Shown one piece after another: positions 22,326 through 33,300 of a stretch of 64,000 nucleotides of DNA (the first letter of the stretch is position 1; the number at the start of each line of letters is the position of its first letter). A program made the translations under genes and the position numbers. The notes under the pieces are model-generated. The model was not told where the DNA came from, did no database searches, and saw nothing but the letters and a program-made list of their open reading frames with translations. Source of the DNA: Rhizophagus clarus (taxonomy: Eukaryota > Glomeromycota > Glomeromycetes > Glomerales > Glomeraceae). The DNA is taken from the NCBI GenBank assembly GCA_015698045.1, contig BLAL01000278.1:744001-808000 (forward strand). The letters run 5' to 3'.

Positions 22326-23290
22326 TTAGATCTTGAAATGGGTTTTATATCTAGCGCACAATATTGTAAAATCAAGGTGCTCTATATCAATGTAGAGAGT
22401 ATGACAAATGGCGTGTGATTATTCAATATCAACGTTATCTTCATACATATGAAAGTAATGAATTAATAATTAAAGTTAACTTTACTTTGACTTACTCTAA
22501 CATGCAATATCTTATTGCAATTATATAAATATTTTTTATTATTTCAATTGTTATGGAAAATATTTCACATTTTGCTTACAACTAAACGAAGCGTTTCTCT
22601 AAACAATCCACTTGAATGATAATTACTAATAATAATAGAGTTTTATCCAATAAAATTACTTGAGACAAATGAAGTGGACTAAAATATCTTCTGTTCTACT
22701 GGGTGGTTTGGTTGTTATATCGAACTGTTCGGTATATAAATTTTATCCAATGGAATTATAGCAGTAATAATAAATATTTAAAATTCGGATGATTGCATAA
22801 CACTAATATAATGCGATGCACTGTAATATGATCATATCAGTTTTTAAGTTTCTAAGTCCATTCAGCTGAGAAAAATTTAATGACACTATTAAACGGAAAT
22901 AATTTTTCCGTCTTTTACAGTATTATCATTAAGTCAATGTGATAGTTCGGTATTGCTAAGTATGACAGTATGTAGCTAGCTGATATGCTTGGGCTGGCTA
23001 AAACAAGTTCGGATACGATATATAGCAGTTTGTTAAATGATTTCGTTCCATTGAAATTAAAATTAGAAAAAAATCAGTTTAGTGAAACATGGTTCAGTAC
23101 AACAAGTTTTCGGTACAAACAGGTTCATTATAGCTAATAAAGCAAATTGATATATCACCTCTTATATTCTAAATATCCATTCATCACAAAACTTAATATA
23201 TTTATAACTTTCCTGAGTTATCTAACTTATCTTTATTAATAAAATTCTTTTGAATTGATACACCAATAATTGTTGTTTTATATAATATAA
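22326..23290. other. Gene-free stretch
   Basis: No gene recognised. A 13-base inverted match (CAAACCACCCAGT at 21159, its complement at 22698) brackets 21159-22710 but has no target duplication. The end of the stretch (23215-23300) is the duplicated 3' flank of copy D. Confidence 0.35.
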
Positions 23291-23301
23291 ATTAAAAAAA
23301 T

Positions 23302-24351
23302 TCACACAATGTCTGAAGGTATTCTTTTTACTTCGACTACAATATTTTTCTCAAGTCTTATATTAACTCTACAAATTACATAAATAAAAGAATTATTAAC
23401 ATCATTCACACCTAAGACGTGATAAATAATAATTGCCAGAAAGAATTCCATAACATTATGAAATCCATTATTCTTTTTATAAAGTTTAACTATTTTAAAA
23501 ACAAGTACCCATACCATCCTAAAATTATAATAAATAATAAAAGTGGGTATAACTACAATGGAAATTAATGATAATATAAGTGGAAAAAACAGTATGTATA
23601 ATGATAATAAAATAAAATAGATAAACCATTTCCTATTATAGGTTAAATTCCTATGTTTATACCGTTTCAATAATGATTGAAATAGTCCAATCGTAATATA
23701 CCATAATGCAAATATTGATGCAACTAAAATTAATAGAGTATAGTATGGTATAATAATTATAAATAAGATTATCGAGATGATAAGTAAATCTGAAATATGA
23801 ATTAAAATAAAAAATATTGATTCACATATAAATGTTTTGGATTGTTCGATTTTTTCTAAAAATTTTACGGAATTGAAATTCCAACATTTTTTAACGAAGT
23901 ATTTAATTTCTTTAATTTTTTCTAATATTAAAGAATCCATTAGAAATTCATAATCACAATCACATGTGTATTTGTAAATTAAATATACTACAGCGACCGT
24001 TAAAGAAAGTGAATAAAGTGGATAATTAGGTCTATGTATGATTGTCATTAGTGGATTGATTGATAAAAGAAATGTTCCGTACCCAATAAAGCATATCATA
24101 ATGATTGGAATGTACAAAATAATAATTATGGGTGAAAATAATAATAAATAAGTTCTTATTCTCAAACTATATTCATTTGCCGTAAAAATGAATGAATATA
24201 ACTGATATATTGAAGGAAAATACCAAATCAATGTTATTGCAAAATTTATTATCAAACTTAATACATATATAGGTAATAGATATATAAATTCAAAAAGGAT
24301 CAGAACTATAAGAAATACGAAAATAATAGGTCTTACTTTTATCAGAGTCAT
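23302..24351 (-). CDS. Multi-pass membrane protein, family copy D, 349 aa
   Basis: Only intact minus-strand copy. The frame stays open 42 codons upstream of the chosen start, but that extension translates the conserved promoter (the GATCATTTGGCTGGGG and GCAATAATGC blocks), so the ATG at 24351 (MTLIKVRPIIFVFLI) is preferred. Membrane segments follow the family pattern, with GYGTFLLSINPLM and the loop CDYEFLMDSLILEKIKEIKYFVKKCWNFNSVKFLEKI (shown in family alignment). A longer loop after the fifth segment (SLLKRYKHRNLTYNRKW) distinguishes it. It ends FIYVICRVNIRLEKN plus a short tail. Convergent to copy C, separated by 2.4 kb of repeats. Function unknown. Confidence 0.8.
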   Translation of the reverse strand: MTLIKVRPIIFVFLIVLILFEFIYLLPIYVLSLIINFAITLIWYFPSIYQLYSFIFTANEYSLRIRTYLLLFSPIIIILYIPIIMICFIGYGTFLLSINPLMTIIHRPNYPLYSLSLTVAVVYLIYKYTCDCDYEFLMDSLILEKIKEIKYFVKKCWNFNSVKFLEKIEQSKTFICESIFFILIHISDLLIISIILFIIIIPYYTLLILVASIFALWYITIGLFQSLLKRYKHRNLTYNRKWFIYFILLSLYILFFPLILSLISIVVIPTFIIYYNFRMVWVLVFKIVKLYKKNNGFHNVMEFFLAIIIYHVLGVNDVNNSFIYVICRVNIRLEKNIVVEVKRIPSDIV

Positions 24352-24930
24352 TTTTTGAAACAAAAAATAAAGGATAAACATTTGAAGCACAGTTTTTAGA
24401 TTAACATTTGTATGCATTATTGCATCATACCTCTTTTCTATGTGGAAGCTCCCCAGCCAAATGATCGACATGCTCATTACATCCTAGTTTATAAACTACC
24501 CTATAGGACGGATTAGCCCGCGAGACCTGCGAGACCTGATTGGCCCAAATAATATTTCTAATTCTGGCCAATTTCACATCCAAATTTCAACATAATTCTG
24601 GCCACATTTTAGCAGAAGAAAAATGTCAATTTTTTAATTGAAGAATAGTACTGCTCATTTGCATAATTCTGGTTAGCATTTAACAAAAGAGTCCTCAACG
24701 TATGCAGCGTGCGTACGTTATTAATGTTGGAGCTTAGGAATTATGCATTTGCACGTGATAGCATTAACGTTAACTCTACCCAGTGTGTACGATAATGACG
24801 TACGCACGCTGCGTACGTTGAGGAATTACATAAAAAAATGGATATTCATATCATATTTAATTAGGCCAGACTCAAGAATAATTCTGCCCGACACTCCAGC
24901 GCAATTCTGGCCAACTTAACATTTATTTAT
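24352..24930 (-). promoter_or_regulatory. Promoter region of copy D, split by a MITE
   Basis: On the minus strand: AATTCTGGCCA-type blocks (complement of 24585-24605 and 24895-24920), CCAAT box in TTTGGGCCAATCAGGTC (about 24527-24543), GATCATTTGGCTGGGGAGCT (24453-24472), AGAAAAGAGGTATGATGC and the dyad near 24415-24435. A 132 bp MITE at 24692-24823 interrupts the distal blocks, which continue beyond it to about 24925. Confidence 0.6.
24692..24823. mobile_element. MITE, 132 bp, long GC-rich TIR
   Basis: Left end CCTCAACGTATGCAGCGTGC and right end (complemented) CCTCAACGTACGCAGCGTGC continue matching for about 31 bases. The inverted repeats are much richer in CG than the surroundings. No clear target duplication was found (GAGT before, AATT after). 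It lies within the repeated upstream region of copy D. Confidence 0.75.
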
Positions 24931-24954
24931 TATTGAATAATTAGTACTATGATT

Positions 24955-25262
24955 ATCGATGTAGTTACTTCCTTTTTGTAAAATAAATTTAGCATCTAAA
25001 ATTTCAGTATACTTTAGACTGGACAAATATGCTGGATTTGTGACTAAAATTGAAGTCTTAATTCTATGTTTTGTGCATAAATTTGCTACTTATTGAAGTA
25101 GATCGCGTCCTCGATAAGTGCTGAATCATATCAATCTTCTTTCATCTACAGCTAATACAGTTTCATTTATGGTACTTTCACAATATTTTTTCGCATATCT
25201 CCAAAAGTATAATATCTTAAGATATTTGAGAACTGTAATAAATTCTGATTCAACTAGTTAAA
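24955..25262 (-). pseudogene. Decayed coding fragment, family unknown
   Basis: One minus-strand frame runs about 100 codons with only two stops and protein-like composition: ITVLKYLKILYFWRYAKKYC, ETVLAVDERRLI, then a stop, FSTYRGRDLLQ, a stop, VANLCTKHRIKTSILVTNPA and ILDAKFILQKGSNYID. I do not recognise the family. It looks like a dead gene or transposon segment and not chance, because the composition stays non-repetitive across both stops. Confidence 0.4.
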
Positions 25263-26387
25263 TAATTATATTAACCCTTTCATCAACTTTATGAGAAGCT
25301 GAATTCCAATCAGAAAAATCACAAAGTGAATCAGAAATAATAGCTTTTTCACACCTTCCACTTGCAGCTCAAAATTTTTAATTCATTGCACGTGTACTAA
25401 ATGTCGCAATTGAGTTTTCACTTTTGTCCAAATCTCATGATTTTTATTAATTATTTCTGTTTCATTGGTTCCTGGATTCATTTATTGCATTTTGTGCATT
25501 ATCCCTGTTGATCACTTTTTTTGAATTGTCACCTGACTTTTCAATAGTTGGAAATTTAATGATTAACATTAGTCTTTTGTAAAACTTTTATGTCGTACTA
25601 AATAAATTATTATTCACGAAATAAAAAAACATTATAGTTTTTAAATTTAATTATATTTAATTTGTTTCACTCTACTAAATTTGCGTAACATTAGGACTAT
25701 TTTTAAAAAAAAACGATGTGTCAGAATTACAAGTTATTTACTGAACACAGCATGTTTGCATCGTATCACCAAAAGCTAAATTCAATTTGTTGATCGAAAT
25801 TGGAAAGATCAAATTTTTTATATAGGATGATTTTCAGCAACTTTATTAATGGCGTTAACGTTCCTTATTTATCTAAGAATGTCCATATGAAGTTAAATGT
25901 AAAAAAAAATTCACATGAAAAAGAACGACTATCATCGGTTTATCGTTAATAATACATTATTTTATAACAAAAAAAGTTCTTATTCTTGATTTTCTTAAAG
26001 TATAAATTATAAGAAATTATTATTGGTAATAATTAATATTTATATGATATAAAATTTCATATAAAAAACGATTCTATCCAAATTAAAAATTAATTTATTA
26101 TAATGGCATTATAATCTAATAGATAATTTTGCACATTATAATCTCGTAAAGCGTGGTATATTTAAGGATTAGTTAGAAAATATGAAGGTAAACAATTCAT
26201 CATGCTTATGTCACTATTTTATTTATTTAATAAAGAAAACGATTACGTTCGTATATATATATGTATGTATGTATTAATTAATTCTTAATTAAATTTTAAT
26301 TCAACGTTAATTAAATATACATTTTATATTGCATATAAAAAGAAAAATCAGACAGATGTCAAAATAATAATTTGTCGTATATTATTT
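25263..26387. other. Gene-free stretch
   Basis: No frame or relic recognised. A short TA/TGTA microsatellite is at about 26255-26272. Confidence 0.4.
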
Positions 26388-27893
26388 CTAAAATTCAATG
26401 TAAGAATCGGATCTTTTTTGAATCCATTCAAAATCTTTAAAAGTAGATCCATGTAAATCAACATAATAACTTTTAATTATTTCTCTCTCCTTATATTCTT
26501 TAATTAAATTTTCCACTTGTTGCAACTCCCGTTGCTCTTGTTTTCGTTGCTCTGCTCTCGTGAAACAATACATTGGAATAATATGCAAAAACATTGGAAT
26601 TTTATTCTTCCAACCATCAAAAAATAATTTTAAATTTTCCAATGAAATTATCCTATTAGATGAAAATTTAAACTTGACTAAACTAATTGGTGAGGATTTT
26701 ATCAATATTTTAAATAATTTAACCCAATCAAATTTAACAATATGATCATATATATCGATAACTAATCCATTTAAAAATTGACATTTAATTAATAAATTTT
26801 CAAATTCTGTAATATTCCTAGCAGATAAAGATAATTTAAGATATCTAAGATTTGGACAATTTTGATAAATTATTGGGATAAGATTTTTATCATTAACACC
26901 TTCATAAAGTATACTAATTTCGGTAAGATATCCTTTTGTATTTTCAATTATATTGGATAAAATTCTAGATGGAACTTTTTGAGTTTTTAAATATTTTAAT
27001 AATGGTAAAGATAATTTTTCTAAGTGATTCCAATTTATATCTCTTACTAAATTTGAATTTATATCTAAACTTATTAAATTTACAAGATATGAAAGAACTT
27101 TCGTATTAGGTTTCCAATCTATTCTCAAGCATTGAATCGTATTGGCATGTTTAATTAAAGATTCTTCAAGGGGTCCGCTAAAAGATTCATTTCTTAAAGT
27201 TATTGTATGGTCGATAAAATGAACTTCCTTTAGATTATTTTGTGCTTCAATTAATTTAATTATTCCAGAATTTATGCTGTACATAATATCAAACATCAAT
27301 TTCCTAATCGATTTACTTATTCCTGCCAATCCCTCTAATATATATTTATTAGTATTAGCATAACAACGAAAGGATTCAAGCTTGGAAAAACAATGTTCAG
27401 CGCCTGGAATACGATGTAATTGATAATCAAATTGTTGAGGAAAACAAAGACGTAAAAATTTTGTGTTTCTACTATTATTAATAAATATATTAAATATTTC
27501 ATTTCTTATAATAGATATATCAGACTTATCAAATTTTCTAATACTTTTTATTGAAATAATCATACTTTTTAAAAGATGAATATTTAAGTATCTCCAAAAA
27601 CTAATGTAATTAAATAAAGGACGTTCGTATGATTCATGTGTGTCTTTAAAGAGATCAATTCCTTGCTTCTTCAAATTATTTCTTGATTCATCTGATAAAT
27701 GTAAAATTATGACATTAAATAATATATTCTTTGCTCCATCGGTTAAAAGATTTTGTCCGGGATCTCTCCATAAAATTGGTATTGTTATTTTACACCAAGC
27801 TTTGTTAACTAAAATACATGAATAAAGAGATATTCTATCATATTTCAGTTCTTCTAATATTAATCGAAGCACATCTTCGACGAGCTCCAACAT
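26388..27893 (-). CDS. F-box protein, 501 aa, first of a minus-strand array
   Basis: Predicted SCF substrate receptor. The start at 27893 (MLELVEDVLRLILEEL) is preferred over an ATG 12 codons upstream because every paralog begins 3-8 residues before the F-box. F-box residues 1-45: SLYSCILVNKAWC and IPILWRDP. The rest is the leucine-rich target-binding region (IKHANTIQCLRIDW, IYQNCPNLRYLKLSL, LLIKCQFLNGLVI). A charged Q/E/R-rich insertion (RAEQRKQEQRELQQ) precedes the terminal KEYKEREIIKSYYV segment, and the protein runs a dozen residues beyond the usual DFEWI end. Single exon. The next paralog upstream is at 29098-30540. Confidence 0.87.
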   Translation of the reverse strand: MLELVEDVLRLILEELKYDRISLYSCILVNKAWCKITIPILWRDPGQNLLTDGAKNILFNVIILHLSDESRNNLKKQGIDLFKDTHESYERPLFNYISFWRYLNIHLLKSMIISIKSIRKFDKSDISIIRNEIFNIFINNSRNTKFLRLCFPQQFDYQLHRIPGAEHCFSKLESFRCYANTNKYILEGLAGISKSIRKLMFDIMYSINSGIIKLIEAQNNLKEVHFIDHTITLRNESFSGPLEESLIKHANTIQCLRIDWKPNTKVLSYLVNLISLDINSNLVRDINWNHLEKLSLPLLKYLKTQKVPSRILSNIIENTKGYLTEISILYEGVNDKNLIPIIYQNCPNLRYLKLSLSARNITEFENLLIKCQFLNGLVIDIYDHIVKFDWVKLFKILIKSSPISLVKFKFSSNRIISLENLKLFFDGWKNKIPMFLHIIPMYCFTRAEQRKQEQRELQQVENLIKEYKEREIIKSYYVDLHGSTFKDFEWIQKRSDSYIEF

Positions 27894-28639
27894 TTTTCTT
27901 GAAAGACAAAGGTTTAGTAGGATTGACAACTAAGCTAACAACAAATCGACTTTTTATTTTATATAATTGGGCGTATTTTGTGTAATAAATAGTATATAAC
28001 AAGATCTGCATACAATGAATTTTTTCTTTTTAGTAAACTAAATGAGTTTCTCCTCTGATTGGTACGGTTTTAGTGCGGTAAATTTTTGATTTACCGTTGT
28101 GTGCGTTTGTACCAGAAATCATGTAATGTCGATCACATGATTACATCACCAGTTTTCATTGTGCAAATGAAAGTTCCTATTAGACCGGGCAAAAAAATAT
28201 TCTAGACTCTCATGACATTGACATGGTCACCCGGTTTTTATAAATTTTACATATATTTATTTTTGTCTTTTATACCACATAGCAAATAAGTAATCTTATT
28301 TGTTTTCGGTGTAGAGAAGTACCAGAAGATAACGCATATGAAGGATTTCATGCAGCGAATGTTTTGTTTTATGTAGTATCACGCAAAAAATAGTGGTAAA
28401 GGTACCAAATTTCAAGAAACAAAAAATTATGAAAGTAAGTTGTTTCCGTTAGCCTTACAATTTCATTGCATAAGTCATGTGATAAAAATTTTATTAAAAA
28501 AAAAGATTCATAATTTTTTGCGGTCACGAGAATCTAAACGTTGGCCTTATATTTGAATAAAGAGCTTAAGTATTTTACTACTTACCAGTTACATAGTTAG
28601 AATGAAATCATTACCACTTGGTTTCAATGGCGGTCTCTA
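27894..28639. other. Gene-free stretch upstream of an F-box gene
   Basis: Presumed promoter region of the 26388-27893 gene near 27894-28100. No motif shared with the other F-box genes was identified. The remainder is featureless. Confidence 0.35.
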
Positions 28640-28705
28640 TTTAGGATCTTTCCATAAAATTGGCATTTCTATTAACTGTAAGGCATGAATTATAAGTAAT
28701 CTTTA
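28640..28705 (-). pseudogene. Tiny F-box N-terminal relic
   Basis: The minus strand keeps pieces of the F-box itself: a CLTVN-like block next to a MPILWKDP-like block, with about 20 bases deleted between them compared with 27745-27820. It is a remnant of a further copy between two intact genes. Confidence 0.55.
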
Positions 28706-29097
28706 TCAATTTAATATTTTAAAAAAAAATGATATGGCTTTTTTTTAGAGAGACAGATTCTTTAATCATACGCCTTTTCGATATTTGTTGACATGCTGTG
28801 GACTATGGGGACTGCAGTATAGATTAGTCTTACAAATGTATGCATGCGAAAGGATTTACTAAGCAATATTTCTCCCTCCATAAAATTATGCAGTATTTTG
28901 TATATAATTGTAAAAACAATTTTATAATTTATTTGATTGGTGAGACCCTCAAAACAAACCACTGGATACATTGAAAAATTACCGTGAGCAAATTAAATTT
29001 CAAATATTCGTAAAATTATACCACTTCAGTAAGAAGATTTCTTTATTATTTCTTTTTTATTTAAATATTTGTATTACATCAAAAATTCTGAAATTTA

Positions 29098-30540
29098 CTA
29101 AGTCCATATAAAATCTTCATAAATATTTGTATAAAAACCATTAAAACCAATGAAATAATTTTTAACAATTCCTTTTGTTTTATATTCTTTGAATAATTCT
29201 TCTAGTTGTTGCTTTGCCTTCATGTTAAAAGTATAATTATGGTTATTTGTTATTAACGATAAAGAATTCCTACCTTCCCAATTATCAAAGAAAAATTTTA
29301 CGTCTTCTAATTTAATGATCCAATCAGAAGAAAATTTAAATTTAAACAAGCCAATCGGGGATGATTTTGCTAAGATTTCAAAAAATTTAACCCAATTAAA
29401 TTCATTAAAAGCATCACATATGTTAATTATTAATCCATTTAAAAGTTGACAATGATTTAATAAGTTTTCAAGTTCTGAGATAAGTATATCAACATTGCTA
29501 GCCAATGATATTTTAAAATACTTAAGATTTGGACAATTTTGATAAACTACTTGTATAAGTCTTTTATCGTTAACGCCACTACAAAATATACTGACTTCAG
29601 AAAGATTTCCCACCGTATTTTTAATTAAATCCACTAAAATTTCGGATAAAATCCGCCGAGCCTTTAGAATTTTTAAATTAGGTAATGACAAACTCTCGTT
29701 ATTCCAATTCCAATATATATGATAAGGCACTTCAACTTCTAAACATAATAAATTTACAAAATATGAAAGAAATTTCGTAATAGGTTCCCAACTAATTCTC
29801 AAATATTGGACAGTATCTGCGTGTTTAATTACTAATTCTTCAAGTAATTTACAAAATGATTTATTTAATTTTAATGTATTAATGAAATTAACGTCATTTA
29901 GATTTTTTTGTGCATCAATTAATTCAATGAATCCAGAAATATCTGTACTTTCACAATCAAAATTAAATCTTAATTTTTTAATTGATTTACATATTCTAGC
30001 CAATCCCTTTAGAATATCTTGATTTGTATTAGAATCACACTGAAAAGATTCAAGTTCCGCAAAGCAAAGTTCATCTCCAAAAACATGTTGTGGTTGATAA
30101 TATTGTGGAATAGAAAAATGAATAAAGTTCGTATTATTATTAATGAATAACTTGATAATTTCGTTTCTTACATTAGACACTTTGGATTTTTCGATCTTTT
30201 TCGAAGAAATTAATCTTTCTAGGAAATACAAATCTAAATATTTCCAGTAATTAATGTAATTAAATAAAGGGCGTTTGTAAGTTTCCATAATAAGATTATT
30301 AATCCCTTGATTTTTCAAATCATCTCTTGATTCTTCTGACAAATGTAATAATATTACATTAAATAGTTTCTCTGTCTTTTCATATTTTTCATATTGAAGA
30401 AGTAGCTCTGGATTTTTCCATAAAATCGGTACCGCTGCTACACACCAAATTCTATTAACTAAAAGGCATGAATAAAGGGATTTTTTATTTATTAATTCCT
30501 CAAATATTAGGAAAAGTATATCGTCATCGAGCTGCACCAT
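29098..30540 (-). CDS. F-box protein, 480 aa, second of the array
   Basis: Predicted SCF substrate receptor. Begins MVQLDDDILFLIFEEL; F-box continues SLYSCLLVNRIWCVAAVPILWKNP. The leucine-rich remainder has the family landmarks: RPLFNYINYWKYLDL (about residues 90-105), IKHADTVQYLRISWEP, VYQNCPNLKYFKISL, LLNHCQLLNGLIINI, ending YEDFIWT. It is closest in length and ends to the plus-strand gene at 6524-7972. Immediately upstream (30556-30597) a run of about 20 T is followed by about 17 A, which lies in the promoter or leader. Single exon, no lesion seen. Confidence 0.88.
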   Translation of the reverse strand: MVQLDDDILFLIFEELINKKSLYSCLLVNRIWCVAAVPILWKNPELLLQYEKYEKTEKLFNVILLHLSEESRDDLKNQGINNLIMETYKRPLFNYINYWKYLDLYFLERLISSKKIEKSKVSNVRNEIIKLFINNNTNFIHFSIPQYYQPQHVFGDELCFAELESFQCDSNTNQDILKGLARICKSIKKLRFNFDCESTDISGFIELIDAQKNLNDVNFINTLKLNKSFCKLLEELVIKHADTVQYLRISWEPITKFLSYFVNLLCLEVEVPYHIYWNWNNESLSLPNLKILKARRILSEILVDLIKNTVGNLSEVSIFCSGVNDKRLIQVVYQNCPNLKYFKISLASNVDILISELENLLNHCQLLNGLIINICDAFNEFNWVKFFEILAKSSPIGLFKFKFSSDWIIKLEDVKFFFDNWEGRNSLSLITNNHNYTFNMKAKQQLEELFKEYKTKGIVKNYFIGFNGFYTNIYEDFIWT

Positions 30541-30558
30541 TTTTTCATTTCATTTCCT

Positions 30559-30595
<37 letters not shown>

Positions 30596-30851
30596 CTTTA
30601 TTTATTATTCAAGGCCAATGACGTCTCTGTGTAACAAATATTACGTTCGTGTTTAATTATGATTATGACGCAAATTGACGCATGCATAACTGGTCCTACA
30701 CCAGTAATTACTATAGACCAATCAAAACAAATACATATATATGAAGAATAGCTTTAAGTTTGGATATTTACTATTATTTTTACAAAATTTTAAATAATTG
30801 CAACACGTAGCATAAACACGCACTGTACAAATAGGATTTGAAATATATATA

Positions 30852-31028
30852 CACAATGAAATTCGATATATCGGAACGTCCGTTTTAATGGTAAAATTTT
30901 TCAAAAATTTAATATATCGAGAAATCTGATAGATTATAATAATCTGTTCCAGTCCACAATTATATTATGTCGAGATCTTACTTATGATCTGGTTTAACGA
31001 AGATCTGGTTTGTCGAGTTTCACTGTGC
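30852..31028. mobile_element. Probable Tc1/mariner-pogo type MITE
   Basis: Left end CACAATGAAATTCGATATAT, right end (complemented) CACAGTGAAACTCGACAAAC. CAGTGAAACTCGA-like ends are typical of pogo-type elements in eukaryotes. Flanks are TA-rich, so the expected TA duplication cannot be placed with certainty. About 177 bp, non-coding. Confidence 0.5.
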
Positions 31029-32409
31029 ATATAGAAATCAGAAAAATTCAAAATTTTTTATTATATACGATTACGTATGAAAATTTCATATGCAGTTGAA
31101 AAGTGAATTGTGTGGTCCGCTATTTTTTAAAATAGTGAAAAATTTTCGGATAGTGCACGAATTTAAATCTAACCACGTAAAATATTTCCATGACGACGCA
31201 ATAATGTACCTTGCCTCATACTACATATAAATTTCAGGTCCCATACAAATTCTCCTTTAGCTGTATAAAGATGAGAGTTAAACTTTAGTCAGATAAATGC
31301 ACCAATACTATACTTATTAAATTTTTTTTTATTAGTTTTTTTTTTGTGTGAAAAATTTCAGAAAATATTTTCGTTTATTGTGCAATATTGTGCAATAGAT
31401 AGATGTCAGTGCATATAATGTTATAAATAAGTTACTAAAAATATCAGCACTATCCACCCAAACAATTATCATTTGACGAATCGCGCAATTTCGTGGTTCA
31501 GCAAACGGGACAAATAAAATTATTAAATTTGATTGGATATTTACCATGAAACTGTTTTTCAGAGTATTTATTTTATTTTTATTTTATAGTACATTAATGA
31601 TAAATTAAAGTTAAAAATTCTGAAAAACAAAAAAAAAAAAAAACAAAACAAAAACTTTAAAATTCTATTGATCGAATTTAATGTGTTGTAACACAAAATT
31701 TTATTAAGAAATTACATGCGTATATTAAGAAAAAAATATTCTACAAAGCTATTTACGTATAAAACTTGTATATTTTTAATATGTTATAGGTCGTTCGTCA
31801 ACTAAATAATTCTTTTTGCTTATGTTTTTATGAACATCACCAGGTTTTTTTCACCTTGAATCCGCTAAATAATCATTTCGAAAGTAATTAAGCGCATACT
31901 TTTTAATATTCTTTTGCTCGATTTTTGGATTCAATATACTAACTAATCCACAATTCAAGTTCTGAAAAGCAACTTCTAAATCTAAATACGATAAAGTTAT
32001 TTATCACCATTTTCAAAATGAAGCATGCAGTTATATCTGAATAAAAAAAAAAAAAGAAAACTGAAAACCGGACGCAAACCGGATGAAATCCGAACAAAAA
32101 ATGGATGAATACCAGACGAATATTGATATTTGAATATTCAATCACGAATAAATAGCCTACACCATTTTGAAAACGGCGATAAATAAAGTTGTGATGAAAA
32201 ACATCAAAATTTCATAAATTCTAAATTTAATATTTCATTTCCTATAATATATAGTCCTGTCTAAGTGCACCACTCTTGGGATCATAGTGAAAATTTGAAA
32301 AAAATGTGCTGTGCATTTAAAGAGGGAAATTTTATATGAACTTTATATACTCAGGACCGAGTAAGGGGAACATTTAGAGAGAAAATATATAGAACGTGGA
32401 TTTAGAGAG

Positions 32410-32447
<38 letters not shown>

Positions 32448-32573
32448 AACAAGTAATATCTGATAAAAAAACGTTAAAAAAAAAATAATAAATATATAAA
32501 TTCTAACATTAAAACTAATCAATATATATCTTTAAAATATTATTCAACCTATAACGTAAAAATTTTTTATCTA
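31029..32573. other. Gene-free stretch with homopolymers
   Basis: No gene is supported. It contains a 33-base T run (32414-32446), an A run near 31629-31645 and a small CCGGAT cluster at 32070-32100. Short minus-strand frames here (60-70 codons) show no family resemblance. Confidence 0.4.
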
Positions 32574-32685
32574 GTGCTTTCATAAAATCGGCATGCTCTT
32601 CCACACCAAGGTTTATTAACTAGTAAAATGCATGAACAGAGATTTCTATCGTCTTGCAATTCATTCAATTTTAGGGAATTATACT
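32574..32685 (-). pseudogene. F-box N-terminal relic next to a minisatellite
   Basis: The minus strand reads ELQDDRN.SLFMHF, then LVNKPWCGRACRFYE-like sequence across a frameshift, matching the F-box of the neighbouring intact genes (compare 34640-34770). The homology ends where the 23-bp tandem repeat begins, so the rest of this copy was deleted or never duplicated. Confidence 0.6.
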
Positions 32686-32698
32686 TTTGTTAACTCAA

Positions 32699-32978
32699 TA
32701 ATTTTTACTTTCGTTTACTTATAATTTTTACTTTCGTTTACTTATAATTTTTACTTTTGTTTACTTATAATTTTTACTTTCGTTTACTTATAATTTTTAC
32801 TTTCGTTTACTTATAATTTTTACTTTCGTTTACTTATAATTTTTACTTTCGTTTACTTATAATTTTTACTTTCGTTTACTTATAATTTTTACTTTCGTTT
32901 ACTTATAATTTTTACTTTCGTTTACTTATAATTTTTACTTTCGTTTACTTATAATTTTTACTTTCGTTTACTTATAAT
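32699..32978. repeat. 23-bp minisatellite, about 12 copies
   Basis: The unit TTATAATTTTTACTTTCGTT plus TAC repeats about 12 times head to tail with one visible variant (TTTTG for TTTCG in the third copy). The near-perfect identity shows recent expansion. It abuts the F-box relic and lies 320 bases from the stop of the gene at 33301. Confidence 0.9.
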
Positions 32979-33300
32979 TCAAAAAATAACACAAATGTAT
33001 AATAGTAACGAAATATGTCGTGTACAAATAAAATAAATTGATGGTACCAAAAATTATATCCGTGAAACATGCATAAAAAAGATCCTTTATTCACATAAAA
33101 AATTTTTTATTGAATTTTTTTTTTAATAAAGTGTGAATAACTGCTTAAAGATGTTGAAGAAAACTACATTTTTCATACCTTATAAAAAAATTTCTATTTA
33201 ACAATCATATTTAATGTAAAAAAGGTAAAACATATTGATCAAATACTATAAATCTAAAATGGTATATTTAAAACAAAATATATATATATATATTATAGTA

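Noticed and set aside
21159-22710. 1.55 kb element bounded by inverted CAAACCACCCAGT
   Set aside because: The 13-base inverted match has no target duplication, and paralogous flank sequence resumes well inside the supposed right end.
24352-24477. N-terminal extension of membrane copy D to 24477
   Set aside because: The extension translates the promoter block conserved in all four copies, and homology between the proteins starts at M-T at 24351.
32699-32978. CRISPR-like array
   Set aside because: Units are contiguous without unique spacers and the sequence is eukaryotic; a simple minisatellite.
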